Assembly: GCA_030374735.1 (NCBI GenBank)
Contig: JASCIV010000841.1
Location: 1 to 11,363 of the forward strand
Direction of reading: 5' to 3'
DNA from: Gracilaria caudata
Lineage: Eukaryota > Rhodophyta > Florideophyceae > Gracilariales > Gracilariaceae
Length of the DNA stretch: 11,363 nucleotides
Position 1 is the first letter of the stretch. Every line of letters begins with the position of its first letter. Shown in pieces: positions 1-6,891 of this stretch. The notes beneath the pieces are model-generated. The model had not been told where the DNA came from and did not search any database. It saw nothing but the letters and a program-made list of their open reading frames with translations. A program made the position numbers and the translations under genes.

Positions 1-35
1 GCCCAGGTGGAGAAATTTTATGCTATATATGGTAA
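1..35 (+). CDS. rps8: 30S ribosomal protein S8 (uS8), C-terminal end only
   Basis: Only the last ten codons and the TAA stop (33-35) lie in the window; complete codons begin at base 3. They read PGGEILCYIW, which closely matches the conserved uS8 C-terminus (GGEVLCYIW type). uS8 binds 16S rRNA helix 21 in the small-subunit platform. The gene sits 20 bp upstream of rpl6, as expected for the spc operon order rps8-rpl6-rpl18-rps5. The identification rests on ten residues plus synteny, and both agree. The 5' part is missing only because the window starts here; nothing suggests a pseudogene. Confidence 0.9.
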   Translation, partial: PGGEILCYIW

Positions 36-55
36 AACTAATTTAAAATAATATA

Positions 56-598
56 ATGTCTAGAATAGGGAAAAAAACGATTAATTTACCGCAGAATACT
101 GATATTGAAATCATAAAAAATAATATATATATTACAGGCCCAAAAGGAAAACTATCATATCAGTTACCAGAAGTAATTACAGTCAAGTATAATAAAGAAA
201 ATCAAACATTACACCTGTACAAAGCATACAAAAATAAAGAAGCACAAAAATTGTATGGCCTATCCAGAACTCTAATAAACAATATGATAATAGGAGTCTC
301 TAATGGATTTGAAAAGAAATTACAGATTCAAGGTGTTGGCTATAGATCACAATTACAAGGAAAAAATTTAATACTTAATGTTGGATACAGTCATCCAGTT
401 ACTATAGAACCGCCTAAAAATATTATAATAGAAGTAGAAAATAACACTAATATTATTGTAAAAGGTATACAAAAAGAAGTAGTGGGAGAAATAGCTGCTC
501 AAATCAGAAGAATTAGACCTCCTGAACCATATAAAGGTAAAGGTATTAGATACTTAAATGAAAAAATTAATATAAAAGTAGGTAAAGCTGGCAAATAA
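56..598 (+). CDS. rpl6: 50S ribosomal protein L6 (uL6)
   Basis: Encodes a 180-residue protein, normal length for bacterial and plastid uL6, which sits at the base of the L7/L12 stalk near the sarcin-ricin loop of the large subunit. The N-terminus MSRIGKKTINLP is typical of the family. The signature RRIRPPEPYKGKGIRY lies at residues 151-166, followed by a lysine-rich tail. The two repeated uL6 folds would span roughly residues 1-80 and 83-165. The ATG at 56 gives the expected N-terminus, and no Shine-Dalgarno sequence precedes it. It is the second gene of the visible spc segment, 20 bp after rps8 and 31 bp before rpl18. Reading frame intact, TAA stop. Confidence 0.98.
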   Translation: MSRIGKKTINLPQNTDIEIIKNNIYITGPKGKLSYQLPEVITVKYNKENQTLHLYKAYKNKEAQKLYGLSRTLINNMIIGVSNGFEKKLQIQGVGYRSQLQGKNLILNVGYSHPVTIEPPKNIIIEVENNTNIIVKGIQKEVVGEIAAQIRRIRPPEPYKGKGIRYLNEKINIKVGKAGK

Positions 599-629
599 CA
601 ATTTATTAGTCATTAACCATAAAAACACA

Positions 630-947
630 ATGAAAAAAAAAATCAGAGGAACAATAAATCGTCCACGTCTTTGTGTATTTAGATCAAATAAACATATATA
701 TGCACAGATTATAGATGATATCAACAAAAAAATCATTACAAGTAGCTCAACATTAGAACAAACAATTAAAGAAAAAATAAAAATAACAGACAATTGTCAT
801 GCTGCACGTAGAATTGGAAAACATATAGCTCAAAAATCAAAAGCATTGGGTATTAAAGAAATTGTATTTGATCGTCAAAATAAAATATATCATGGTAGAA
901 TTCGGGCATTAGCAGAAGCGGTAAGAGAAGAAGGTATTAAATTTTAA
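630..947 (+). CDS. rpl18: 50S ribosomal protein L18 (uL18), short N-terminus
   Basis: Encodes 105 residues. uL18 binds 5S rRNA in the central protuberance of the large subunit. Family hallmarks are RPRLCVFRSNKHIYAQIIDD at residues 11-30 and the C-terminal block FDR..YHGRIRALAEAVREEG (about residues 80-103). Cyanobacterial uL18 carries roughly 15 more basic residues at the N-terminus; here the first ATG lies only ten codons before the RPRL motif. The frame stays open upstream without another ATG, running back into the end of rpl6. A non-ATG start is therefore possible in principle, but no GTG or TTG with a ribosome binding site is visible. The short form is preferred. Spacing is 31 bp from rpl6 and 11 bp to rps5. 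Confidence 0.96.
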   Translation: MKKKIRGTINRPRLCVFRSNKHIYAQIIDDINKKIITSSSTLEQTIKEKIKITDNCHAARRIGKHIAQKSKALGIKEIVFDRQNKIYHGRIRALAEAVREEGIKF

Positions 948-958
948 CTTTAAAAATA

Positions 959-1483
959 ATGAAAAAAAAATCCGTTAAAAATAAAGAACAAGAATATAAC
1001 TGGGAAGAAAAAGTTGTACAAGTTAAACGAGTTACAAAGGTAGTTAAAGGAGGAAAAAAATTAAGCTTTAGAGCTATTTTGGTTGTAGGGAATGAGCAAG
1101 GACAAATAGGAGTAGGCATTGGGAAAGCAAGTGATGTGATAGGAGCTGTGAAAAAAGGTGTCACGGATGCAAGAAAAAATATAGTCAATGTACCCCTAAC
1201 AAAATCATATTCTATACCTCACCAGATAGAAGGAATATCAGGAGCAGCTAAAGTTGTTTTAAGACCATCCGCTATAGGATCAGGTGTTATTGCAGGTGGA
1301 TCTACGCGCACAGTTTTAGAACTTGCCGGAATTAAAAATATTTTAGCTAAGCAATTAAGATCTAGTAATAGCTTAAATAATGCACGTGCTGTACTAAATG
1401 CCTTAAGCCAATTAAGAACATTTCAAAACACAGCAAAAAACAGAGATATAAATATAGAACAACTTTATAATAATAATATATAA
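959..1483 (+). CDS. rps5: 30S ribosomal protein S5 (uS5)
   Basis: Encodes 174 residues, typical for uS5, which lies at the mRNA entry side of the small subunit and affects decoding fidelity. The N-terminal double-stranded-RNA-binding-like domain covers about residues 17-82, with FRAILVVGNEQGQIGVGIGKA around 37-57. The C-terminal domain contains RPSAIGSGVIAGG (102-114) and the AGI motif (123-125). The tail after residue 155 is asparagine-rich and poorly conserved, as is common in plastids. The ATG at 959 is the only sensible start; the lysine-rich first ten residues are variable in this family. In bacteria rpl30 and rpl15 normally follow; here secY follows directly after 23 bp. Confidence 0.98.
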   Translation: MKKKSVKNKEQEYNWEEKVVQVKRVTKVVKGGKKLSFRAILVVGNEQGQIGVGIGKASDVIGAVKKGVTDARKNIVNVPLTKSYSIPHQIEGISGAAKVVLRPSAIGSGVIAGGSTRTVLELAGIKNILAKQLRSSNSLNNARAVLNALSQLRTFQNTAKNRDINIEQLYNNNI

Positions 1484-1506
1484 AGCACTACTATTTTAAA
1501 AATGAA

Positions 1507-2742
1507 ATGAAGGCTACAACACAATTACAGCAAAAACTATTAATTACATTAATACTATTAATTTTAGCTCGATTAGGAATATTTATTCCTGTACCAGGTA
1601 TAGATCATAATGCTTTAAATACTAATGTTAATAACAATGGATTAATAAATTTTTTAAATATTTTTTCAGGTGGAGGCTTTTCAACAATAGGAATTTTTGC
1701 TTTGGGAATAGTTCCTTATATAAATGCATCAATTATGATGCAATTATTAATAAAATTAATACCAGCATTAGAAAATTTACAAAAGGAAGAAGGAGACTCT
1801 GGAAGGCAAAAATTAACACAAGTCACACGTTATTGTACACTCATTTGGAGTATCATACAAAGTATATGTATATCACTATGGATTAAACCTTATGTTTTCA
1901 ACTGGAACTACTATTTTATATTAGACTGTATTATTGCATTAAGCACAGGTTCTTTAATAATAATGTGGTGTGCAGAAATTATTACAGAATATGGAATAGG
2001 AAATGGATCATCATTATTAATTTTTCAAAATATCATTTCAGGTATACCTAAAAATTTCCAAAATTATAAAATTAATATTTATGATAGACATACATTTATT
2101 AATCTGTGCTTCTTTTGTACACTACTCGTAATAATTTTAATTATCAATATTTTAATTCAAGAATGTAAGCGAAAAATTATAATTGTATCAGCAAAACAAT
2201 TGAGCAAAGTTAATATACTAAATCCTCAAAGTTATATACCACTAAAACTCAATCAAGGTGGCGTTATGCCCATTGTATTTGCTTCTGCTACAATGACATT
2301 ACCTATATATCTTTCAGATAATTCACAAATATCTAAAATAAATAGTATGCTTGCTTTATTTTTACCAGGAAATATTTTATATTTACCTACATATGGCTTT
2401 TTAATAATCGCATTTAGCTATTTTTATACTTCACTAGTTTTAAATCCAGAAGACATAGCAGAAAATCTAAATAAAATGGGTGCTAGCATACCTTCAATTA
2501 GACCTGGATCTGATACAGTTCAATATATAAAACAAATACTGGATAAAATGACGTTAGTAGGAGGAATATTTTTATTTATTATAGCTCTTATTCCTTCTAT
2601 AATAACTAAAACAACAAATACAAGCTTTTTACAAGGATTAGGAACTACATCTTTATTGATATTAGTAGGCGTAGCAATTGAAACAGCAAAACAAATTCAA
2701 ACATATATAATATCTCAACAGTATGATAATATAATGGAGTAA
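1507..2742 (+). CDS. secY: Preprotein translocase channel subunit SecY (thylakoid)
   Basis: Encodes a 411-residue polytopic protein, normal length for plastid SecY, the pore subunit of the thylakoid Sec translocon (cpSecY with SecE and SecA). About ten hydrophobic helices can be placed: roughly 10-28, 60-85, 108-126, 134-156, 163-180, 197-217, 252-270, 295-313, 350-366 and 373-392. Conserved marks are the plug region LINFLNIFSGGG (46-57), the EEGDSGRQK loop (94-102), EYGIGNGSSLLIF (161-173), GGVMPIVFASA (251-261) and IRPGSDTVQYI (331-341). The ATG at 1507 is chosen; an ATG at 1502 is out of frame. Codon use is strongly AT-biased like its neighbours. It is the one membrane-transport gene within the ribosomal cluster, a position inherited from bacteria. 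Confidence 0.98.
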   Translation: MKATTQLQQKLLITLILLILARLGIFIPVPGIDHNALNTNVNNNGLINFLNIFSGGGFSTIGIFALGIVPYINASIMMQLLIKLIPALENLQKEEGDSGRQKLTQVTRYCTLIWSIIQSICISLWIKPYVFNWNYYFILDCIIALSTGSLIIMWCAEIITEYGIGNGSSLLIFQNIISGIPKNFQNYKINIYDRHTFINLCFFCTLLVIILIINILIQECKRKIIIVSAKQLSKVNILNPQSYIPLKLNQGGVMPIVFASATMTLPIYLSDNSQISKINSMLALFLPGNILYLPTYGFLIIAFSYFYTSLVLNPEDIAENLNKMGASIPSIRPGSDTVQYIKQILDKMTLVGGIFLFIIALIPSIITKTTNTSFLQGLGTTSLLILVGVAIETAKQIQTYIISQQYDNIME

Positions 2743-2778
2743 ACAATTAAAGATCTAAAATAAGGGCATATTAAGCTA

Positions 2779-2892
2779 ATGAAAGTTAGACCATCTGTGA
2801 AAAAAATTTGTGAGAAATGTAGAATTATACGTAGACATAGAAAAATAATAGTAATTTGTGAAAACGCAAAACACAAACAAAGACAAGGATAA
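2779..2892 (+). CDS. rpl36: 50S ribosomal protein L36 (bL36)
   Basis: A 37-residue ORF starting MKVRPSVKKICEKC and ending KHKQRQG, the canonical size and sequence pattern of bL36, a small zinc-ribbon protein that binds 23S rRNA. The four zinc ligands are all present: Cys11, Cys14, Cys27 and His32. It lies 36 bp after secY and 26 bp before rps13, exactly where bacteria carry it; infA, often found here in bacteria and some plastids, is absent. A weak purine run (AAGGG, 2762-2766) lies 12 bp upstream of the ATG. The gene is short enough to be missed by automatic length cut-offs, but its identity is not in doubt. Confidence 0.97.
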   Translation: MKVRPSVKKICEKCRIIRRHRKIIVICENAKHKQRQG

Positions 2893-2918
2893 TTATATTC
2901 AAGCAATAGGAACCTAAA

Positions 2919-3299
2919 ATGACAAGAATAGTAGGTGTAGATTTACCCAAAAATAAGCGTATAGAAATCTCATTAACATATATTTATGGTATAGGTAGAT
3001 CAAAAGCAAGAGAAATTTTAGAGAAACTTAAAATCAATCGCAATATTAAAACAAATCAACTTAATGATGAACAAATTGTACTAATCAGACAAATACTCAG
3101 CACTAATTATCAAGTAGAAGGAGACTTAAAAAGGATAGAATCCATGAATATTAAAAGACTAATGACAATTTGCTCATATAGAGGAAAAAGGCATCAATTA
3201 GGTCTACCTTTAAGAGGACAAAACACGCGAACTAATGCTCGTACAAAACGAGGTATAAAAAAAACAATGGCGGGAAAGAAAAAAGCTCCACGTAAATAA
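2919..3299 (+). CDS. rps13: 30S ribosomal protein S13 (uS13)
   Basis: Encodes 126 residues, normal for uS13, a small-subunit head protein that contacts the 50S subunit and the P-site tRNA through its basic tail. The N-terminus MTRIVGVDLP is standard, the helix-hairpin-helix-like YGIGRSKA occurs at 23-30, and the signature RGQNTRTNARTKRG at 99-112. The C-terminus is rich in lysine and arginine, as expected for tRNA and rRNA contact. A short AGGA (2908-2911) sits 7 bp before the ATG, a modest Shine-Dalgarno match. It opens the alpha-operon part of the cluster (rps13-rps11-rpoA); rps4, present there in E. coli, is not in this stretch. Confidence 0.98.
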   Translation: MTRIVGVDLPKNKRIEISLTYIYGIGRSKAREILEKLKINRNIKTNQLNDEQIVLIRQILSTNYQVEGDLKRIESMNIKRLMTICSYRGKRHQLGLPLRGQNTRTNARTKRGIKKTMAGKKKAPRK

Positions 3300-3324
3300 A
3301 AATAATATAGTAAATTTATAATAT

Positions 3325-3714
3325 ATGGCTAGACAAACAAAAAAAACATATACAAAACAGAAAAAAAATATTATTAATGGCATAGCACATATAAAATCGA
3401 CATTTAATAATACGATTATAACTATTACAGATCTTAAAGGAGCCACTTTATCTTGGTCTTCATCTGGCGCAAACGGATTTAAGGGAACTAAAAAAGGAAC
3501 ACCTTTTGCTGCACAAATAGCTGCAGAAAAAGCTGCAAAAAAAGCAATGGAACAAGGAATAAGACAAACAGAAGTACTCGTTAACGGACCAGGAGCAGGA
3601 CGCGAAACAGCAATAAGATCATTGCAAGCGACTGGAATTAACATAACTTTAATCAAAGATATTACTCCTACACCACATAATGGCTGCAGACCACCTAAAA
3701 AAAGACGTGTTTAA
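3325..3714 (+). CDS. rps11: 30S ribosomal protein S11 (uS11)
   Basis: Encodes 129 residues, typical of uS11, which lines the mRNA exit region of the small-subunit platform. Conserved blocks are AHIKSTFNNTIITITD (21-36), WSSSGANGFKGTKKGTPFAAQ (44-64), GPGAGRETAIR (88-98) and the strongly conserved C-terminus TPTPHNGCRPPKKRRV (114-129). The start at 3325 gives MARQTKK, the usual N-terminus; no Shine-Dalgarno sequence is visible in the AT-rich 25-bp spacer after rps13. It is followed by a 50-bp spacer and rpoA. Reading frame intact. Confidence 0.98.
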   Translation: MARQTKKTYTKQKKNIINGIAHIKSTFNNTIITITDLKGATLSWSSSGANGFKGTKKGTPFAAQIAAEKAAKKAMEQGIRQTEVLVNGPGAGRETAIRSLQATGINITLIKDITPTPHNGCRPPKKRRV

Positions 3715-3764
3715 TTTAAAGAACTTACTAAATGCTGCCAATGATATATCTTGAATAATTTTGT

Positions 3765-4709
3765 ATGACTCATTTTCAAATAGAATGTGTAGAATCAAAA
3801 ATAGAAAGTAACCGTCAGCAATACGGTCGTTTTATTTTAGGGCCACTTAATAAAGGACAAGGTATTACTTTAGGTAATTCATTAAGAAGAACTATTCTGT
3901 CAGACTTACAAGGCGCTGCAATTGTGGCTGTTCGAATTGCTGGTATAAGCCATGAATTTTCAACTATTACAGGGGTTCGGGAAGATGTATTAGAAATTTT
4001 ACTGAATCTTAAAGAAGTAGTCTTAAAAAGTTACAGTAGTGCATCCCAAATCGGTCGAATACGGGTACAGGGACCAGCTATTATTACTGCAGGTTTATTC
4101 GAAGTACCACCGGAAGTTCAAATTATTGATCCACAACAGTATATAGCAACTATTTGTAACAACACTATCTTCGAAATGGAATTTCGTGTTGAAACAGGAA
4201 GTGGCTATAAACTAGTAAATAAAGGATTTGACAAAAAATCTATAGATTTTTTACAAATAGATGCCGTATTCATGCCAGCAACCAAATTCAGTTACGTAGT
4301 AGAAGAAAAAAAAATTAGTCCGACACTTATTCAAGAAAAACTATTTTTAGAAGTTTGGACAAATGGAAGCTTATCTCCACAAGAAGCTATTAGCCAAGGA
4401 GCTCAAGTTTTAACTAACTTATTTTATCCTCTAACCAATCTCAATTTTAACAGCGTTGATGATACAAACAATGAATACGAAGAGGAAATTCATCAAGTAC
4501 TAATAGAAGAATTACAATTGTCTGTTAGAGCCTATAATTGTCTTAAAAGAGCTCAAATAAATTCCATTTCAGATCTATTAGATTACTCTCAAGACGAACT
4601 GTTAGAAATTAAAAATTTCGGCCAAAAATCTGCAGAAGAAGTAATTGAAGCATTACAAAATAAACTTGGTATCAGATTACCAAAAGAGAAAAGTATAGAA
4701 AACACGTAA
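3765..4709 (+). CDS. rpoA: Plastid-encoded RNA polymerase alpha subunit
   Basis: Encodes 314 residues, normal for bacterial-type alpha. The alpha dimer is the assembly platform for the beta subunits of plastid-encoded polymerase (PEP). The N-terminal domain (about 1-225) contains the dimer-interface motif GNSLRR (37-42), VREDVLEILLNLKEV (71-85) and SPQEAISQGA (204-213). An acidic linker (about 230-245) joins it to a complete C-terminal domain (about 248-300) with SVRAYNCLKRAQI at 253-265. The arginine and asparagine there correspond to the DNA-contact residues of bacterial alpha-CTD. Retention of this CTD means PEP here could contact UP elements or activators. In bacteria rplQ follows; here rpl13 follows. 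Confidence 0.98.
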   Translation: MTHFQIECVESKIESNRQQYGRFILGPLNKGQGITLGNSLRRTILSDLQGAAIVAVRIAGISHEFSTITGVREDVLEILLNLKEVVLKSYSSASQIGRIRVQGPAIITAGLFEVPPEVQIIDPQQYIATICNNTIFEMEFRVETGSGYKLVNKGFDKKSIDFLQIDAVFMPATKFSYVVEEKKISPTLIQEKLFLEVWTNGSLSPQEAISQGAQVLTNLFYPLTNLNFNSVDDTNNEYEEEIHQVLIEELQLSVRAYNCLKRAQINSISDLLDYSQDELLEIKNFGQKSAEEVIEALQNKLGIRLPKEKSIENT

Positions 4710-4752
4710 AAGTACGCTAGATTTATATTAGCTATTAAAAGACAAATCAATT

Positions 4753-5184
4753 ATGAATAAAACATATATCGCACAACAGCCAAAGGATAGTAAATGGTAC
4801 ATTATTGATGCTGAAAATAAAAATCTGGGTCGGCTTAGTAGTAGGATAGCTAAATTATTGAAAGGAAAAAATTCCACTTTATATACACCATATATAAATA
4901 ATAAAATATATATTATATTAATAAATTCAAAATCAATTAAAGTAACAGGTAAAAAATTCACTCAAAAAACATATAAAAAATATTCAGGTTATCCTGGAGG
5001 ATTAAAAATCAAAACATTCAATCATCTTTTGTCCCAAAAACCAAATATAATTTTAGAAAAGTCTATTAAAGGTATGTTACCTAAAGGTATTTTAGGTAGA
5101 CAATTGTTTACACAGCTAAAAATCTATCCAAATAATCAACATCCTCACAAATCGCAAAAACCAGAAGTAATTAAATTAACTTAA
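4753..5184 (+). CDS. rpl13: 50S ribosomal protein L13 (uL13)
   Basis: Encodes 143 residues, the bacterial length for uL13, an early-assembly protein of the large subunit that binds 23S rRNA. Conserved segments are KWYIIDAENKNLGRLSSRIA (14-33), the TGKKFTQKTYKKYSGYPGG block (65-83) and KGMLPKGILGRQLFTQLKIY (106-125) followed by HPHKSQKP (130-137). The ATG at 4753 gives the expected short leader before KWY. No ribosome binding site is apparent. It forms the usual rpl13-rps9 pair, with only 12 bp to rps9, and lies 43 bp after rpoA. Confidence 0.98.
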   Translation: MNKTYIAQQPKDSKWYIIDAENKNLGRLSSRIAKLLKGKNSTLYTPYINNKIYIILINSKSIKVTGKKFTQKTYKKYSGYPGGLKIKTFNHLLSQKPNIILEKSIKGMLPKGILGRQLFTQLKIYPNNQHPHKSQKPEVIKLT

Positions 5185-5196
5185 TAACATATACAA

Positions 5197-5610
5197 ATGA
5201 CTATATTAACAAAAAATTCTAAAATAATTTATTCGGGTACAGGCAGACGCAAAACATCTATTGCCAGAGTAAAGCTAGTACCAGGATCTGGAAAATTAAT
5301 TATTAATGGCTTACCGGGTGAATCATACTTGCAATTTAGTCCTAATTATTTAAGAGTTTCATGCTCACCTTTAAAACTTCTTGGCTTAAACAAAGAATAC
5401 GATATATATGTCAACACTGAAGGAGGAGGCTTAACAGGTCAAGCAAACGCAATAAGACTAGGATTAACAAGAGCATTATGCGCAATGAATCCTGAGAACC
5501 GCACTGCTCTAAAGGCTGAAGGATTTTTAACAAGAGACGCAAGAATAAAAGAACGCAAAAAATATGGCTTAAGAAAAGCAAGAAAAGCTCCACAATATTC
5601 AAAACGATAA
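5197..5610 (+). CDS. rps9: 30S ribosomal protein S9 (uS9)
   Basis: Encodes 137 residues, normal for uS9, whose C-terminal tail reaches the P-site tRNA. Motifs are GTGRRKTSIARV (14-25), GGGLTGQANAIRLGLTRAL (76-94) and the basic C-terminus from DARIKERKKYG (114-124) to the invariant SKR end (135-137), the part that contacts tRNA. It lies 12 bp behind rpl13 and 49 bp ahead of rpl31. The ATG at 5197 fits the family; no Shine-Dalgarno match precedes it. The end is intact, which argues that the gene is functional. Confidence 0.98.
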   Translation: MTILTKNSKIIYSGTGRRKTSIARVKLVPGSGKLIINGLPGESYLQFSPNYLRVSCSPLKLLGLNKEYDIYVNTEGGGLTGQANAIRLGLTRALCAMNPENRTALKAEGFLTRDARIKERKKYGLRKARKAPQYSKR

Positions 5611-5659
5611 TGTAAAAAAAAGACATCAGTGAGTTTCATCATCTTAATTTATAAAATAT

Positions 5660-5881
5660 ATGACTAATAAAGATATACATCCAAAATGGTATAATGATGC
5701 TAAAGTATATTGCGATGGAAAACATATTATGACAGTAGGTTCAACTAAGCCTGAATTACATGTAGACATATGGTCAGGAAACCATCCTTTCTTCACAGGA
5801 TCACAAAGGATTATAGACACAGAAGGAAGAGTTGAAAAATTTATGCGTAAATACAATGTAAAATCAAATAGTAACAAATAA
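5660..5881 (+). CDS. rpl31: 50S ribosomal protein L31 (bL31), zinc-ligand-poor form
   Basis: Encodes 73 residues. bL31 bridges the central protuberance and the small-subunit head. The pattern IHPKWYNDAKVYC (6-18), VGSTKPELHVDIWSGNHPFF (26-45), TGSQRIIDTEGRVEKF (46-61) resembles the cyanobacterial type. The second cysteine pair of zinc-binding bL31 (CSKC just before HPFFTG) is replaced: Trp38 and Asn41 occupy those positions, and of the first pair only Cys18 remains. It therefore most likely does not bind zinc. It lies 49 bp after rps9, and the largest gap of the cluster (101 bp) follows it. It is probably the last gene of the spc/alpha part before the str part. Confidence 0.97.
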   Translation: MTNKDIHPKWYNDAKVYCDGKHIMTVGSTKPELHVDIWSGNHPFFTGSQRIIDTEGRVEKFMRKYNVKSNSNK

Positions 5882-5913
5882 ATTGAATCATACTTATATA
5901 AAAAATATAGAGT

Positions 5914-5942
5914 TTGACAGGGCATATATCAATATTTATAAT
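5914..5942 (+). promoter_or_regulatory. Consensus sigma70-type promoter for rps12-rps7-tufA-rps10
   Basis: Exact TTGACA (-35, 5914-5919) and exact TATAAT (-10, 5937-5942), separated by 17 bp, the optimal spacing for bacterial-type sigma factors and PEP. The expected start of transcription is near 5949, a G, which leaves about 34 nt of leader before the rps12 ATG at 5983. It lies in the largest spacer of the plus-strand cluster. That a 12/12 consensus match falls by chance in a spacer of this size, upstream of the classic str operon boundary, is unlikely. Activity is inferred. Confidence 0.85.
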
Positions 5943-5948
5943 GTTAAG

Positions 5949-5966
5949 GATATTTATTAAAATATC
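5949..5966 (+). promoter_or_regulatory. Leader hairpin at the predicted +1 of the str transcript
   Basis: A perfect 7-bp inverted repeat, GATATTT (5949-5955) and AAATATC (5960-5966), with a four-base ATTA loop. Its first base coincides with the +1 predicted from the promoter just upstream, so the mRNA would begin with a stem-loop. The stem has one G-C pair and is weak. A role in 5'-end stability is possible. The structure itself is seen; the function is inferred. Confidence 0.45.
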
Positions 5967-5982
5967 AATATAAAAATTACAA

Positions 5983-6357
5983 ATGCCAACAATTCAACAA
6001 CTTGTAAGATCAGAAAGACAAAAATCAAGTAAAAAAACTAAATCTCCTGCTTTAAAAGGGTGCCCACAAAGACGTGGAGTATGTACTAGAGTTTATACAA
6101 CTACACCTAAAAAACCGAATTCAGCATTAAGAAAAGTAGCGAGAGTTAGACTAACTTCAGGATTTGAAGTAACAGCATATATACCAGGTATAGGACACAA
6201 CATACAAGAACATTCAGTCGTACTAATAAGAGGAGGTCGCGTAAAAGATTTACCAGGTGTACGTTACCATATAGTACGAGGTATTCTAGATGCTTCTGGG
6301 GTAAAAAATAGAAAAAAAAGTCGCTCAAAATATGGAGCCAAAAAACCAAAAGCATAA
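5983..6357 (+). CDS. rps12: 30S ribosomal protein S12 (uS12), uninterrupted
   Basis: Encodes 124 residues, the bacterial length for uS12, the decoding-centre protein of the small subunit. TTPKKPNSALRKVARVRL (40-57) and RGGRVKDLPGVRYHIVRG (83-100) are intact. They include the Lys43 and Asp89 positions known in bacteria as the streptomycin-resistance site and the methylthiolated aspartate. The gene is a single continuous frame, unlike the trans-spliced rps12 of land plant plastids. It follows the consensus promoter at 5914-5942 by about 40 bp and lacks a Shine-Dalgarno sequence, its leader being A/T-rich. First gene of the str segment, 37 bp before rps7. Confidence 0.98.
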   Translation: MPTIQQLVRSERQKSSKKTKSPALKGCPQRRGVCTRVYTTTPKKPNSALRKVARVRLTSGFEVTAYIPGIGHNIQEHSVVLIRGGRVKDLPGVRYHIVRGILDASGVKNRKKSRSKYGAKKPKA

Positions 6358-6394
6358 AATTTAAAAACCTATAATATTAAATTAAAATATACAC

Positions 6395-6865
6395 ATGTCG
6401 CGTCGCAATAAGTCTAAGAAAAGATTGATTCATGCAGATCCTGTACACAATAGCAAGCTAATTAGCATGTTAACTGTAAGAATACTACAAAATGGTAAAA
6501 AAGGGTTAGCATACAAAATAGTTTATCAAGCATTAGATATAATTCATAACAAAACGTCCAACGATCCTCTAGAAATATTAGAAAAAGCCATACGCAATGC
6601 AACACCTCTAGTAGAAGTTAAAAGCAGACGAATTGGAGGATCAACATATCAAGTACCTATGGAAGTAAGAGCATATCGTGGAACAAATTTAGCTCTTAGA
6701 TGGATTACAAAGTTTGCTCATATAAGATCTGGAAAAAGTATGGCTTTCAAGCTAGCGAATGAAATCATTGATGCATCTAATGAAAGTGGTAATACAATCA
6801 GAAAAAGAGAAGAAACACATCGTATGGCTGAAGCTAATAAAGCATTTGCTCACTACCGTTATTAA
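6395..6865 (+). CDS. rps7: 30S ribosomal protein S7 (uS7)
   Basis: Encodes 156 residues, normal for uS7, which nucleates assembly of the small-subunit head and contacts E-site tRNA. The N-terminus MSRRNKSKKR is plastid-like. The signature PLVEVKSRRIGGSTYQVPME occupies 71-90, and GNTIRKREETHRMAEANKAF lies at 132-151, ending AHYRY. It is preceded by an A/T-rich 37-bp spacer without a ribosome binding site. In bacteria fusA (EF-G) lies between rps7 and tufA; here tufA follows after 36 bp, so fusA has been lost from this position. Confidence 0.98.
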   Translation: MSRRNKSKKRLIHADPVHNSKLISMLTVRILQNGKKGLAYKIVYQALDIIHNKTSNDPLEILEKAIRNATPLVEVKSRRIGGSTYQVPMEVRAYRGTNLALRWITKFAHIRSGKSMAFKLANEIIDASNESGNTIRKREETHRMAEANKAFAHYRY

Positions 6866-6885
6866 AATAATCATTAGCTAATAAG

Positions 6886-6891
6886 AAGGAG
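6886..6891 (+). promoter_or_regulatory. Strong Shine-Dalgarno sequence of tufA
   Basis: AAGGAG ends 10 bp before the tufA ATG (6902), a near-optimal match to the 16S rRNA 3' end. Most ribosomal-protein genes in this window have no such site, so tufA stands out as a gene set for high translation within a shared transcript. A 10-bp palindrome ATTAGCTAAT (6873-6882) lies immediately 5' of it. Confidence 0.8.

Noticed and set aside
554..793. Minus-strand open frame opposite rpl6/rpl18, predicted hydrophobic
   Set aside because: The hydrophobicity is the expected result of reading lysine/asparagine-rich AT-rich genes backwards. There is no ribosome binding site or conserved motif. The same applies to the frames at 937-1188, 2715-2906, 4728-4961, 5411-5642, 5644-5925, 6146-6355, 7007-7195, 9276-9503 and 10089-10283.
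3210..3656. A 148-codon minus-strand open frame opposite rps13 and rps11
   Set aside because: It lies wholly antisense to two clearly conserved genes, its protein resembles no family I recognise, and its length follows from the composition of the sense genes.
3715..3764. Possible promoter or terminator in the rps11-rpoA spacer
   Set aside because: It has only an 8-bp GATATATC palindrome with mismatches beyond it and no hexamer pair at good spacing.
6873..6882. Palindrome ATTAGCTAAT before the tufA ribosome binding site
   Set aside because: Only 10 bp and composed mostly of A and T; such short palindromes are frequent in sequence of this composition. Noted within the tufA ribosome-binding-site entry but not claimed as an operator.
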